In this document: positions 19,426 through 28,325 of the stretch, piece after piece
How positions within the stretch are numbered: position 1 is the stretch's first letter
Layout of the letters: each line of letters starts with the position of its first letter
From: Anaerolineales bacterium
Lineage (GTDB): Bacteria; Chloroflexota; Anaerolineae; Anaerolineales; JABWBV01
Reading direction: 5' to 3'
DNA: 64,000 bases
Assembly (NCBI GenBank): GCA_020634875.1
Contig: JACKAX010000004.1
Location: 62,001 to 126,000, forward strand
The notes under the pieces: generated by a model
Seen by the model: the letters and a program-made list of their open reading frames with translations, nothing else
What the model was told of the DNA's origin: nothing
Database searches by the model: none
Program-made: the position numbers and the translations under genes

Positions 19426-20522
19426 AACGCCAGTTCCGTTTCTGGGTCGAACAACGCAATCTGCTCGCTATCCACATACATTTGCATCCGGTTGCCAATC
19501 TGCACCTGATCTTCCTCCAATTCTTGAAAGATTGCGGAGACCGTCACGCCTTCATCGAGACGCAGCGTAACCACGATTTCACTAATGAGGGGTTCAAAAT
19601 CCACGATTTCGCCTTCGAGGGGGATGCCATTTTTGTCCTCGTGGCCGATGGAGCCGGGCAAGAAAAACGCGGCAGGCGGCAAGCCCAGGACGATTTTATC
19701 TTTGTGGTACCCGGTCGCGTGCCATTTTTCGGGGAGGGGAACTGTTAGCGTGGGGGAAACGCGGACGGACAGGCCTCCCTCGTGGGTCAGTGTGCCAGGG
19801 AGCAGGTTCATCGGCGGGGAACCGATAAAGCCCGCGACGAAGAGATTCGCGGGGTGCTGGATCAGATCATCCGCGGTGCCGACCTGTTGCAGTTGACCTT
19901 TGGCGACGATAGCGATCCGGTCCCCGATGGCGAGGGCCTCGTTTTGATCGTGGGTGACGTAGAGGGTGGGTTTGCCTTTGGCGCGGTGAACCATGAGGAT
20001 GTCCCGCCGGGCCTGGGCGCGGAGTTTGGGGTCGAGGTTAGAGATCGGTTCGTCGAATAGGTAGAGGTCGGCGTCTTTGGCAAGCGCGCGGGCGAGCGCC
20101 ACGCGTTGTTGTTCGCCGCCCGACAGGTCCACAATGATGCGTTCAAGCAGAGGTGTCAGGCCGAGTTTGCCCGCGGCTTCGCGCACACGCTGATCAACTT
20201 CGTTTTTGGGCATCCCCCGCGCCTCCAATCCGTATGCGATGTTGCCGTAGGCGTTCATGTGCGGGTAAAGGCCGTAATCCTGAAAGACCATGCCGATGTT
20301 GCGGTCGCGCGGCGGGAGATTGGTGATGTCACGCCCGTTGAGGGTCACGCTTCCGGCGTCGGCTTTTTCGATCCCGCAGAGGACGCGGAGAATGGTGCTT
20401 TTTCCCCCTCCGGATGGGCCGAGGAGAACAAAGAATTCACCATCTTGAACGGTGGCACTGATACCGTTCAACACGGCGCGGTCGCCAAAACGTTTGAGGA
20501 GAGATTGAATTTCGAGAGGCAT
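19422..20522 (-). CDS. MsmK/UgpC-type sugar ABC transporter ATPase (copy 1)
   Basis: 366 residues. Walker A is GPSGGGKST, the Q-loop region FQDYGLYPHM, signature LSGGEQQRVALARA, Walker B LYLFDEPISNLD, and H-loop YVTHDQ. A C-terminal TOBE-like regulatory domain follows (about 240-366). It energises CUT1-type sugar permeases. AAAGGAACCCC precedes the ATG. This is one of three such ATPases in the operon, while only one permease pair is visible. Confidence 0.93.
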   Translation of the reverse strand: MPLEIQSLLKRFGDRAVLNGISATVQDGEFFVLLGPSGGGKSTILRVLCGIEKADAGSVTLNGRDITNLPPRDRNIGMVFQDYGLYPHMNAYGNIAYGLEARGMPKNEVDQRVREAAGKLGLTPLLERIIVDLSGGEQQRVALARALAKDADLYLFDEPISNLDPKLRAQARRDILMVHRAKGKPTLYVTHDQNEALAIGDRIAIVAKGQLQQVGTADDLIQHPANLFVAGFIGSPPMNLLPGTLTHEGGLSVRVSPTLTVPLPEKWHATGYHKDKIVLGLPPAAFFLPGSIGHEDKNGIPLEGEIVDFEPLISEIVVTLRLDEGVTVSAIFQELEEDQVQIGNRMQMYVDSEQIALFDPETELAL

Positions 20523-20533
20523 GGGGTTCCTTT

Positions 20534-20559
20534 GACACGAATAAGAAAAAATTCGTGTC
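20534..20559. repeat. Short inverted repeat GACACGAAT
   Basis: GACACGAAT (20534-20542) and ATTCGTGTC (20551-20559), directly before the ATPase copy 1 ribosome-binding site; same word family as 52460-52592. Confidence 0.6.
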
Positions 20560-20561
20560 GG

Positions 20562-21239
20562 TTAATTGTGTGCGCGAAGTAATTGAATCTGCATCAAGCC
20601 TACCGCCACCGGGACGATCAAAAACAGTCCCGCGACGGAAACCGTACCCAAAAGGGCGGCGGCGAGGCAGACGAGGCCTGTCCCCAGCGTGGGGGCGGGC
20701 TTGCGGAGAAAAAGGTGGACGGATTGCCGGAAGATGCCCACTGCGGACTGGTCCGGTTCGGCGATCATCACCGGCCCCCAATAGAGGCCCACGACCGCGA
20801 GAAGCAAAATCAACAGCCGGGCGAGGGCGTCAAACAGGAGCCACCCCCGCGCGGCCGCGGCAGACGCGCCAAGCGCTAACCACCCAAACAGACTCCAAAG
20901 CGGGAGCAGTTTGACGAGCGAGGGGACAAACTGTTCTTTGAGTGCGGCCCGCATGAGGTCAAAATCGAGCGGAACGCCGTTGCTCGTTTCGTGGAGCACG
21001 CCGAACAGCATCCCCGTTGCAGGAATCAGAGCAAAGATGGTGTACAACGTCAATGCTACCCGGAGTACCGCCGGAATTTGCGGAAACGCCCAACTGACAA
21101 TCAACGGGACAAGCTGAAGCGCCCAAACGATATTGAGCAGAACCAGACGTTCAAGTTGGTCGCCGATCAGAGCAAAGGCGCGTCCGATGGGGCTGTGTTC
21201 TTCTTCAGGGCGGAGACCGGAGTCGTCAAAAAAGGGCAT
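20562..21239 (-). CDS. YesL-like (DUF624) membrane protein
   Basis: 225 residues with about five or six TM helices (near 30-55, 60-80, 115-130, 135-160, 185-215). The N-terminal cytoplasmic segment and GIFRQSVHLFLRKP loop resemble the DUF624/YesL family, which commonly sits in polysaccharide and pectin ABC clusters. Its biochemical role is not established; a helper of ABC uptake is an inference from context. It lies 63 bases after the signal-less solute-binding protein gene. Confidence 0.65.
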   Translation of the reverse strand: MPFFDDSGLRPEEEHSPIGRAFALIGDQLERLVLLNIVWALQLVPLIVSWAFPQIPAVLRVALTLYTIFALIPATGMLFGVLHETSNGVPLDFDLMRAALKEQFVPSLVKLLPLWSLFGWLALGASAAAARGWLLFDALARLLILLLAVVGLYWGPVMIAEPDQSAVGIFRQSVHLFLRKPAPTLGTGLVCLAAALLGTVSVAGLFLIVPVAVGLMQIQLLRAHN

Positions 21240-21257
21240 GGGGTGACTGGGCGCTTA

Positions 21258-21291
21258 GGTGAATGAGTGCTTTGGTAATTACTCATTCACC
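21258..21291. repeat. Inverted repeat GGTGAATGAGT
   Basis: GGTGAATGAGT (21258-21268) and ACTCATTCACC (21281-21291), between the signal-less binding protein and the YesL-like gene. Confidence 0.65.
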
Positions 21292-21302
21292 CAAGCAATA
21301 AA

Positions 21303-22496
21303 TTAGATGGAGAGCGTGATGTTCAAATGCCGTTCCAAAGGGGTCAGTTGTTCATCGAGGAGCATTTCAATGTCGGCGTCAGGATTGGCGAGAAGCGCAT
21401 TGGAGATGATAAAAAACGCATCGGCGAGGCGGTGTTCGATCATGCCCCATAACCGAGTAGAGGGGAAAGGCCAGCCTTTTTGCAGGGTTTTCCAAACGAC
21501 GGGGTAGTGAGGCTTATGAATGTTTTGGGTCAGCGCGTCGAGCCGAGCAGGTAATACGCCGGTTTCATTGTGCAAGCGGATCTGTGCCTCGGTGGAACAT
21601 ATTGCCGCTATAAAGTCGAGCGCAGCTTGTTCGAGGCGGACCGGAGTATGTGTCCAGATCACCCAGTTTGAGCCGCCGACAAAGGGGATGCCAGGGGGGA
21701 CTGCAACGGCGGTGTTTTCGCGGACTTCCGGGGGGAAATGTTCAAGTTTTTCGATGAAATCAGCGGAGGCAAGCACAACTGCCGCTTCGCCGTTGAAGTA
21801 GCGGAGGGCGGCATCGTAATCGCTGAGACCATACGCGGTGGTGGGGATGAACCGTTGGAGTTCAAAGTACATCCGAATCCCGGCACGAGCCTTGGGGGAG
21901 TTGAAAGCAACTTGCCTCCCGTCCGGGGCCATGTATGCGCCACCCATGCCCCATATCCAGTTGGAGATGTGGTGGATCATGCCCAGTGAGCGTACCCCGC
22001 TATGGCTGATCCAAGGCATGGGGTGGCCGTAGGTTTGCAGGGCCGTGAGGGTTTGGGGCAGTTGTTCGAGCGTGGCAAAGGAAGTGAACTCGTTCAGTCC
22101 GGCCTTTTTCAATACGTCTTTGCGGTAGTAAATGAGGTTGGTATCGGTTAGCCAGGGAATGGCATAGGTTTCGCGGCTGTTTTGATATCTGGTGGAGCGC
22201 CAGGCAGAGGGGAAGAAGGCATTGCTGCCTTCAAAGAGCGCGATTTCCCGTGGATTAAACGGGCGGAGGGCGTTTTGCGGAACGAGACTCCCCATCCAGG
22301 TGGTGCCGATTTGTGAAACCGCCGGACCGTGTTGTTGGGTGATATAGCGGTTGTAGGCCTGGAGCGCCTCCCCCCAATCGAAGATGTCGAGGGTGATGTT
22401 CAGTTGTTTATTTGCCTGGAGCGCGTTAATCACCGGCTGGAGGGCAGTCCGGGGATCTTCGGTGAAGTGGGTGATGGAAACGGGGAGGTCGGTCAT
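21303..22496 (-). CDS. Solute-binding-protein-like protein without signal peptide
   Basis: 397 residues with the family-1 extracellular sugar-binding pattern: IPWLTDTNLIYYRKDVLKKAG, then GIRMYFELQRF and FVGGSNWVIW. It starts directly in the mature fold (MTDLPVSITHF). An in-frame TAA lies two codons before the ATG, so it cannot be extended to a signal peptide. Either it acts in the cytoplasm, or it has lost its export signal. No clear ribosome-binding site precedes it. It sits between a small membrane protein gene and the YesL-like gene. Confidence 0.82.
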   Translation of the reverse strand: MTDLPVSITHFTEDPRTALQPVINALQANKQLNITLDIFDWGEALQAYNRYITQQHGPAVSQIGTTWMGSLVPQNALRPFNPREIALFEGSNAFFPSAWRSTRYQNSRETYAIPWLTDTNLIYYRKDVLKKAGLNEFTSFATLEQLPQTLTALQTYGHPMPWISHSGVRSLGMIHHISNWIWGMGGAYMAPDGRQVAFNSPKARAGIRMYFELQRFIPTTAYGLSDYDAALRYFNGEAAVVLASADFIEKLEHFPPEVRENTAVAVPPGIPFVGGSNWVIWTHTPVRLEQAALDFIAAICSTEAQIRLHNETGVLPARLDALTQNIHKPHYPVVWKTLQKGWPFPSTRLWGMIEHRLADAFFIISNALLANPDADIEMLLDEQLTPLERHLNITLSI

Positions 22497-22576
22497 GGGT
22501 TACACGAATTGGGCGAATTTACCGATGGGGAGAGGGATGGGACACGGATTTCACGAATGGACACGGATGATCTATT

Positions 22577-23176
22577 TTAAACATTCGGGAGGTATTGGGT
22601 GAGTGCGGTGATGATTTGTTTCGCCTCGGTTTCGTCAATATCAAGGCCAAAGTGAAAGATTTTCTTTTCATAATCGAAGATAATCATCCCGGTTCGCCCC
22701 GAAAGTTTTCGGAACGTTTGCAGAGGGGCGAAAGAAACGGATTGCACGTTTATGCGAACATTTCGCACAAGATTTGACGAATAGTTGTTCGATTTTTTCC
22801 ATCTAAGGATTTGTCGTGAAATGGACATCGTCTGTGAATTAATTTCAACGATTTCTTTGCCTGCTAATTGCCAGACATACACATAAATTCCAAATGCACC
22901 CAGCACAAGAAGAATCAGAATAAAAAAGCCTACACAGATCAGCGGAATCAAAAATAGGGGAAACGATCCGCCTGATTCTTGCGACAGGCTCGCCATCGTG
23001 AACAATTGCCGGACGAGATAATAAACATTCGCCGTTAGGAGACCCCAGCCCAACAACCAAAAAGTAAACCAAAGTATCTGCCCAATACTTTTTTTACTCG
23101 GAAGGGTGAGCCGGATATCATGCTCAGTTTTTTCAACGGTGAGGTGAGTAGGAGAAGATTGGGTTAGCATATTCAT
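22577..23176 (-). CDS. Hypothetical membrane protein with two TM helices
   Basis: About 199 residues. TM segments lie near residues 32-57 and 76-103, and a C-terminal soluble part of about 90 residues follows (ISRQILRWKK, GMIIFDYEKK). I chose the ATG at 23174-23176, with AAAGG upstream; a GTG 15 bases earlier and an ATG two codons later are also possible. It follows the DUF4279 gene closely. Nothing in it points to sugar metabolism, so the pair may be an insertion into the operon. No function recognised. Confidence 0.65.
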   Translation of the reverse strand: MNMLTQSSPTHLTVEKTEHDIRLTLPSKKSIGQILWFTFWLLGWGLLTANVYYLVRQLFTMASLSQESGGSFPLFLIPLICVGFFILILLVLGAFGIYVYVWQLAGKEIVEINSQTMSISRQILRWKKSNNYSSNLVRNVRINVQSVSFAPLQTFRKLSGRTGMIIFDYEKKIFHFGLDIDETEAKQIITALTQYLPNV

Positions 23177-23200
23177 TTCGTGTTTATCCACCTTTTGAGT

Positions 23201-23680
23201 TCAGCTCACTTCAGTGGGCGTTGTTTGTGGCTCAATGATCTCAACTTCTGCCTCGTCTTCCATTTTCCAAGAATCAGTTGGAGAATAAATATCAAACCCA
23301 ATCTTTAAGTTTCGGTCAGATAGTTTTTTCAATGTTGCTGGCGAAAGTTCAAATCCTTCATTCCAACCATCTAAAAATAGCTCGAAAAACAAGTCTGCTT
23401 TGACACTTTGCGTGATCATCTGCCAGACATTTAGATCATCCGTAAGTTTTCCTAACAGAAGATGGATTTTCTCCTCAATCTCTATAGCGTCGCTATCGCC
23501 ATAGCTCAAATGCCAAAAACCTTTTTTTACAACCCGGATATCTCCATTGGAATTAATCAATTCTTCGCTCCTTTTCGCGGCGGAAGAAGGTGAACAGCCC
23601 AAAAGAGTAGACAAATTTAAAGGATCAAGATCATATCCTCGAAATCGAATGGAGACAGTAGAGCGAGTAATATCTGACAT
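23201..23680 (-). CDS. DUF4279-like protein
   Basis: 159 residues, soluble. The N-terminal RSTVSIRFRGYDLDP, the middle WHLSYG, and the C-terminal LKKLSDRNLKIGFDIY resemble DUF4279, a small family often near toxin/immunity genes but of unknown function. It is directly upstream of the two-TM protein and probably co-translated with it. Confidence 0.6.
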   Translation of the reverse strand: MSDITRSTVSIRFRGYDLDPLNLSTLLGCSPSSAAKRSEELINSNGDIRVVKKGFWHLSYGDSDAIEIEEKIHLLLGKLTDDLNVWQMITQSVKADLFFELFLDGWNEGFELSPATLKKLSDRNLKIGFDIYSPTDSWKMEDEAEVEIIEPQTTPTEVS

Positions 23681-23767
23681 ACGATGATTCCAATTTTACT
23701 TCTATTGGATAATTGTCGTTTTATTGACGGCTTTTTTCCTGTTTACAAAACGAAATCCGTCTCCCAT

Positions 23768-24889
23768 TCACATCAACAAAATCGAACCCTCCGTCTCCGC
23801 ATCAAAAAAGTGCGCCTTCAGCAAATTGATCGCCAGTGGCACCTCTTTTCCAATGTACGAGGCGGGCATTCTCGTTCGAAGTGTTGCCACAAAATCCTGC
23901 GGGCTGTCGGCAATCGTGCTGAGATACACCGCACACCCCGTGGACGACGGCTCGATCACGTTTACCGCGCCCTGAATCTGGTTGAACTCGGTCACTTTGA
24001 ACGGGGCCATTTTCGGGACGTGTAAATCTTCGGGGCGGATCCCGATTTTGACGGACTTCCCAGCGTATTTGTCCAGTTTACCGCGAATCTCGTCGGGGAT
24101 TTGTACGGAGAACGCAGCATGTTTGGCGTATAAGCCATCGTATTCTGTAACGATTTCTACATCAAACAGGTTGACGCTCGGCGTGCCGATGAAATAGGCG
24201 ACAAACAGGTTGTAGGGACGAGAATATAACTCCTCGCCCGTGCCGATTTGCTCGATCCGCCCGGCGCGCATCACCGCGATCCGGTCGCCCATCGCCATCG
24301 CCTCGGATTGGTCGTGGGTGACATACACGCTCGGTTTTTGTTTTTCGTGGTGCAAGGCCATGATGTCTTCGCGGGCCTGATAACGCAGTTGGGCATCCAG
24401 GTTGGCGAGGGGTTCGTCGTACAGATATAAGTCCGCGTCGCGGACCATGGCGCGGGACAGGGCCACGCGTTGGCGTTCACCGCCGCTCAACTGGCGGGGT
24501 TTGCGGTTTAGCAGGTGGTCAATGCGGAAGGTTTTTGCCGCTTTGGGGACGCGTTCTTTGATCATTGCCCCGGGCGCGTGCCGCGAGCGCAAGCCATAGG
24601 CGATGTTTTCATACACCGTCAAGTGTGGGAACACCGCATAATCCTGAAAAACCATTGCTACATTGCGCTCTTTCGGGCGGATTTCATTCACCCGCTTTTC
24701 CCCGAAGTGGATGTCCCCGCGCGTGGCGGGTTCTAGCCCGGCGAGCATCCGCAGGGTGGTTGTTTTGCCGCACCCCGACGGGCCGACGAGCACGAGAAAT
24801 TCCTGCGCGCCCAGTTCAAAACTCACGTCGTTCACGGCGATTTTTTCGGCAAATTCTTTGGTCAGATGGGAGATGGATATGGAGGCCAT
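23768..24889 (-). CDS. MsmK/UgpC-type sugar ABC transporter ATPase (copy 2)
   Basis: 373 residues from the ATG at 24887-24889; a longer frame upstream runs into an intergenic inverted repeat. Walker A is GPSGCGKTT, signature LSGGERQRVALSRA, Walker B LYLYDEPLANLD, followed by YVTHDQSEAMAMG. A TOBE-type C-terminal domain fills about 230-373. It lies 84 bases after copy 3, separated by a 23-bp-arm inverted repeat. The sequence is complete and frame-intact, unlike its upstream neighbours. Confidence 0.92.
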   Translation of the reverse strand: MASISISHLTKEFAEKIAVNDVSFELGAQEFLVLVGPSGCGKTTTLRMLAGLEPATRGDIHFGEKRVNEIRPKERNVAMVFQDYAVFPHLTVYENIAYGLRSRHAPGAMIKERVPKAAKTFRIDHLLNRKPRQLSGGERQRVALSRAMVRDADLYLYDEPLANLDAQLRYQAREDIMALHHEKQKPSVYVTHDQSEAMAMGDRIAVMRAGRIEQIGTGEELYSRPYNLFVAYFIGTPSVNLFDVEIVTEYDGLYAKHAAFSVQIPDEIRGKLDKYAGKSVKIGIRPEDLHVPKMAPFKVTEFNQIQGAVNVIEPSSTGCAVYLSTIADSPQDFVATLRTRMPASYIGKEVPLAINLLKAHFFDAETEGSILLM

Positions 24890-24920
24890 AAGTGTCTCGT
24901 AGAAAATGGTAGTCAAGGAA

Positions 24921-24972
24921 GATGAAGTGATAAGTGATAAGTGTTCAGTCACTTATCACTTATCACTTCATC
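24921..24972. repeat. Perfect 23-bp inverted repeat (AAGTGAT word family)
   Basis: Arms 24921-24943 and 24950-24972 match perfectly around TTCAGT. Each arm is a tandem of AAGTGATA with GATG at the outer end. It separates ABC ATPase copies 3 and 2. Confidence 0.88.
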
Positions 24973-24973
24973 A

Positions 24974-26053
24974 CTAAAACAACTCTGGCGCGCCCGGCAC
25001 ATGTAACGCGGTCTCCTCTACTGCATCAAAGAGCGAGACCTGCGTCCAGTCGGGTTCGAGAGAAACTTGATTGGTTTCGGGAAAATCGAGGGGGACGAGT
25101 GCGTTGACGAGCGCGCCGCCAAGATATCCGTTCGCAAAGGCGGCTCGTTCGGTGTACAACCGCTCGATCCGGGTGACTTTCATCGGGATGCCCTGCCCCG
25201 GATGTTGACTGACCAGCCACCCTTCGGGGCGCACGCCCAGGCGTCCCTTCCCGTTCGGGAGCTTTTCGCCCAGATCGAAGGGCGCACTCCATCCAGGCGC
25301 GGCACTGTCTCCTGCGGGGGTGAATTGCCCGTTTGCGAACGTGATCGGGATCACGCTCATTGGTGGGGTTCCGATCAGGGTTGCGACGAAGAGATTCGCC
25401 GGGGAGTAGTACAAATCGTCGAACGTGCCGAATTGTTCCACCCGCCCCGTTCGCATCACTGCGATCCGGTCGCCCATAAAAATCGCTTCCTGTTGGTCGT
25501 GCGTGACGTAGAGGGTGGTGATACCGAATTTTTTGAGCAGGCGACGCATTTCGGTGCGAGTGCGTTCGCGGAGTTTGGCATCGAGGTTGGAGATGGGTTC
25601 GTCCATCAGGAAAACGTTCGGGTCACGGACGATGCACCGGGCGATGCCGACGCGTTGTTTTTCGCCGCCGGAGAGGGTGTCCACCTGCCGGGACATTAGC
25701 AGGTCAAAGCCGATGCCCATGAGTTCGGCGGTTTCGCGCAGGCGTTGTTCTTTTTCTTCCTTCGTGCGGCGGTGGACTTCAAAATAGTAGCCCAGGTTGT
25801 CTTCGCCTTCTTTGCTGGGGTAAAGGGCGTAATCCTGAAAGACCATGCCCACGCCTCGGTCTTGCGGCGAGATTTTGGTCACGTCGAAGTTGTTGAACCG
25901 CACTTGCCCCGCTTCCGGCATTTCCAGCCCGGCGACGACTTTGAGCAATGTACTTTTCCCGCACCCGGACGGGCCAACGATGCTGACCGTTTCGCCGTTT
26001 TCGATGTGCAGGGTGACGCTATCAAGCGCGGGCCGCTGATCGGGGTCAATCAC
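24974..26053 (-). CDS. MsmK/UgpC-type sugar ABC transporter ATPase (copy 3, N-terminus frameshifted)
   Basis: 359 residues from a GTG. Walker A is GPSGCGKST, signature LSGGEKQRVGIARC, Walker B VFLMDEPISNLD, and YVTHDQQEAIFMG. The readable protein begins at IDPDQRPALDSV, lacking the first beta strand of the fold. That strand (TTLENIHK, then KYIPIAG) is encoded just upstream (26054-26103) but in other frames. One extra base in each of two A-runs would join it to an ATG at 26101-26103. The gene is therefore either damaged or mis-sequenced at its 5' end, like the adjoining permease. Confidence 0.85.
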   Translation of the reverse strand: MIDPDQRPALDSVTLHIENGETVSIVGPSGCGKSTLLKVVAGLEMPEAGQVRFNNFDVTKISPQDRGVGMVFQDYALYPSKEGEDNLGYYFEVHRRTKEEKEQRLRETAELMGIGFDLLMSRQVDTLSGGEKQRVGIARCIVRDPNVFLMDEPISNLDAKLRERTRTEMRRLLKKFGITTLYVTHDQQEAIFMGDRIAVMRTGRVEQFGTFDDLYYSPANLFVATLIGTPPMSVIPITFANGQFTPAGDSAAPGWSAPFDLGEKLPNGKGRLGVRPEGWLVSQHPGQGIPMKVTRIERLYTERAAFANGYLGGALVNALVPLDFPETNQVSLEPDWTQVSLFDAVEETALHVPGAPELF

Positions 26054-26129
26054 GCCTGCGATGGGGATATATTTTTGTGGATATTTTCGAGCGTTGTTTA
26101 GTCATACTTTTGAAAACACAAGTTCTGAT

Positions 26130-26215
26130 GGTACACAGAAAACACAGAAATCACAGAGGAACACAGAAATATTTTTAAGAATCTTCTGTTTCATTCTGTT
26201 TCCTCTGTGTACCAT
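26130..26215. repeat. Inverted repeat built of the CACAGA word
   Basis: GGTACACAGA and several CACAGA copies on the left, with complements ending TCTGTGTACC on the right. It lies just beyond the 5' end of ABC ATPase copy 3 and shares its outer word with the repeat at 29409-29487. Confidence 0.7.
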
Positions 26216-26217
26216 GT

Positions 26218-27220
26218 TTACTTCAAACCTTGAATTCTCACGCCTTTCAGCAGGTATTCGGGGCGACGATGAAGAAGATGAACACGGGATTGCTTGCAGG
26301 AGGCCGAGCACCATCAACCCGTTCCACGAAAGCCCCTGGTTGATCAATCCGGACATGGCTGATGATGCGCCGAGTGCGGTTTGCGGGTTCGTCGTTCCGG
26401 CGTAGGTAAACGAGTCCACGAGCCGACGGATGGCGAGGGTGAGCGGGGCGATTTTGCTATCCTGGATGACGACGAGCGGCCACAAGTAGCTGTCCCACGC
26501 CCCGCCAAACGTGAAATACGCGGTGACAGCGTACACGGGATGCTCATCGGCAGGATGATGCGCCGGAAAATGTTCCACTCCGACCCCCCATCCACGCGGG
26601 CGGCGTTGATGATCGAATCGGGAATCCCATCAAAAACCCTTTGAACAACAGGAAATTCCCGCACTGAACCCCGCAGGCAGGATCACTGCCCAATACGTGT
26701 TCCAAATCCGCCAGGTGGGGAAAGCGGTTTGTGTACCGGAATGTTCGGCGGAACGGGCAGAGGGAATGGGAAGTTGCGGGTGAGCAAAAAATGACGGGAT
26801 TAGCGTCACGATGCCGGGGAGCATCAACGTGCCGATGAAAAAGACAAACAGATAGCGGGCCGTTTTCCCTTGAGCAGTTTACTGCACGCATACGCAGCCA
26901 TCGAAGTGATCGGGATGGACAGCACCATCGTGCCGAAGGTCGCGATCACGGAGTTCATAAAATAGACCGAGAGTGGCTGGGGTCAGCGATTTGGCCGATT
27001 CAGTGATGCTGAGGATCAGTTTCACCCGGCGAGGGTGGGGTCTTTCGGAAAGATGGTAGGGGGCATGGACATCGCTTCGGTGGCGGGTTTGAAGGAGGTG
27101 CTGATCATGATGAAAAATGGGATCAGGTGCATAAACACGCCAAACCACAAAAACAGCTACCACCCACCACGCAATCCGTAAGCGGGGTTGTTTTCGTCCG
27201 ACAGTAGGGAATAGACTCAT
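26218..27220 (-). pseudogene. MalG-type sugar permease, multiply frameshifted
   Basis: A whole CUT1 permease can be read only by changing frame at least eight times. Fragments in order: RKQPRLRIAWW, FGVFMHLIPFFIMIS, ILSITESAKS, YFMNSVIATFGTMVLSI, ARYLFVFFIGTLMLPG, NTYWAVILPAGFSAG, NFLLFKG, the EAA-type loop SIINAARVDGGSEWN, YFTFGGAWDSYLWPL, QAIPVFIFFIVAP, YLLKGVRIQGLK. It has a good GGAG before its ATG (27218-27220) and a normal TAA. It is the expected partner of the intact MalF-type permease upstream. Several breaks look like single-base losses in homopolymers, so local assembly error is as likely as genuine decay. Confidence 0.85.
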
Positions 27221-27244
27221 GGATTACTCCGACTATTTTTCTCA

Positions 27245-27295
27245 CCACGAATTTCACGAATTAGCGGAATTGGTGTTTATTCGTAGAATTCGTGG
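27245..27295. repeat. Inverted repeat built of the CACGAATT word
   Basis: CCACGAATTTCACGAATTA (27245 on) pairs with TATTCGTAGAATTCGTGG (27278-27295). It separates the two permease genes. Confidence 0.7.
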
Positions 27296-27304
27296 CAAAG
27301 GTTT

Positions 27305-28222
27305 TTAAACATCCGGGTCTTCTTTGAAGAGGACGCGATAGATCAGCACCAGGGCCATGATCAAGATGAAAAGCATCACCGCGAGAGCGGTGGCGTCACC
27401 GTAGCGACCGTTGCTCAGGATGCTCATCATGTACATCACAACCGTGCGGGAGGCTCCGTTTGGGCCGCCGCGGGTCATCAGATCGGGGAACGAAAATTCC
27501 TGCAACGAGCCGATGATGGCGAAGAGCAGGGTCATCGAGATGATCGGGCGCAGACGGGGCAGGGAAATCGTCCAGATTTTGCGCCAGAAACTCGCACCTT
27601 CGATCTCCGCCGCCTCGAAATACGATTTCGGAATGCTCTGTAACCCGGCCATGTAATACAACCCCGGCCCGTACAACAGCACCCCCGGCACGATCAGCCA
27701 GAAGATCACCCATCGCTCCGAACTCAGGAACGCTTGCGGGGGTAGGCCAACCACCGCCGTCGCGATGTACTGGAAAATCCCAAAGTTCTCGTTGTACAGA
27801 TATTGCCAAAACAGCGTGCTGGCGATGCCGGAAAGCGGCAGATACCACAACAGCATCATGATCCGCATCCATTTGGGAGGCATTTCCAGCAGGAGGATCG
27901 CTACAAAGATCGGAATGGCAAAGGTCAACACAATGGACAGCCCCGCGTAAATCAGTGTGATGCGGAACGCCATCGGCACGAGCGGGTCTAAGAACAGGCG
28001 GGTGTAGTTATCAATCCCTTGAAACGTAACCTGTCCTCGGATGGGCGCGTTGGTCAGGCTTAAAAACAGGGCCACCACCATCGGATACCAGCCCCAGAAA
28101 AATTGAAAGATAAACGCGGGCACGACAAAGACCCAAATCTGCCATTTATGCCGGATGCCAGGGTCTTTCGCCGCGATAGGTTGGGCGGCAGGAGGAGATA
28201 AAACTTCGGGGGAGGAGGTCAT
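27305..28222 (-). CDS. MalF-type sugar ABC transporter permease
   Basis: 305 residues from the ATG at 28220-28222 (AGGA upstream); a TTG two codons earlier is possible. Six TM helices, with the EAA loop EAAEIEGASFWRKI before the last two, define a CUT1 permease. MTRGGPNGASRTVVMYM is typical near the C-terminus. It would form a heterodimer with the MalG-type protein encoded next, whose gene is broken, and be fed by the Tat-type solute-binding protein upstream. Confidence 0.93.
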   Translation of the reverse strand: MTSSPEVLSPPAAQPIAAKDPGIRHKWQIWVFVVPAFIFQFFWGWYPMVVALFLSLTNAPIRGQVTFQGIDNYTRLFLDPLVPMAFRITLIYAGLSIVLTFAIPIFVAILLLEMPPKWMRIMMLLWYLPLSGIASTLFWQYLYNENFGIFQYIATAVVGLPPQAFLSSERWVIFWLIVPGVLLYGPGLYYMAGLQSIPKSYFEAAEIEGASFWRKIWTISLPRLRPIISMTLLFAIIGSLQEFSFPDLMTRGGPNGASRTVVMYMMSILSNGRYGDATALAVMLFILIMALVLIYRVLFKEDPDV

Positions 28223-28325
28223 GAGCAAAATCCTGGGGGAATGGGAACTTATGGGAACTCATAGGATTTTGTGAGAATTGGAAGGCCCAAATTCCTTTGA
28301 ATTCCTACAAGCTCCTACGAATTCC

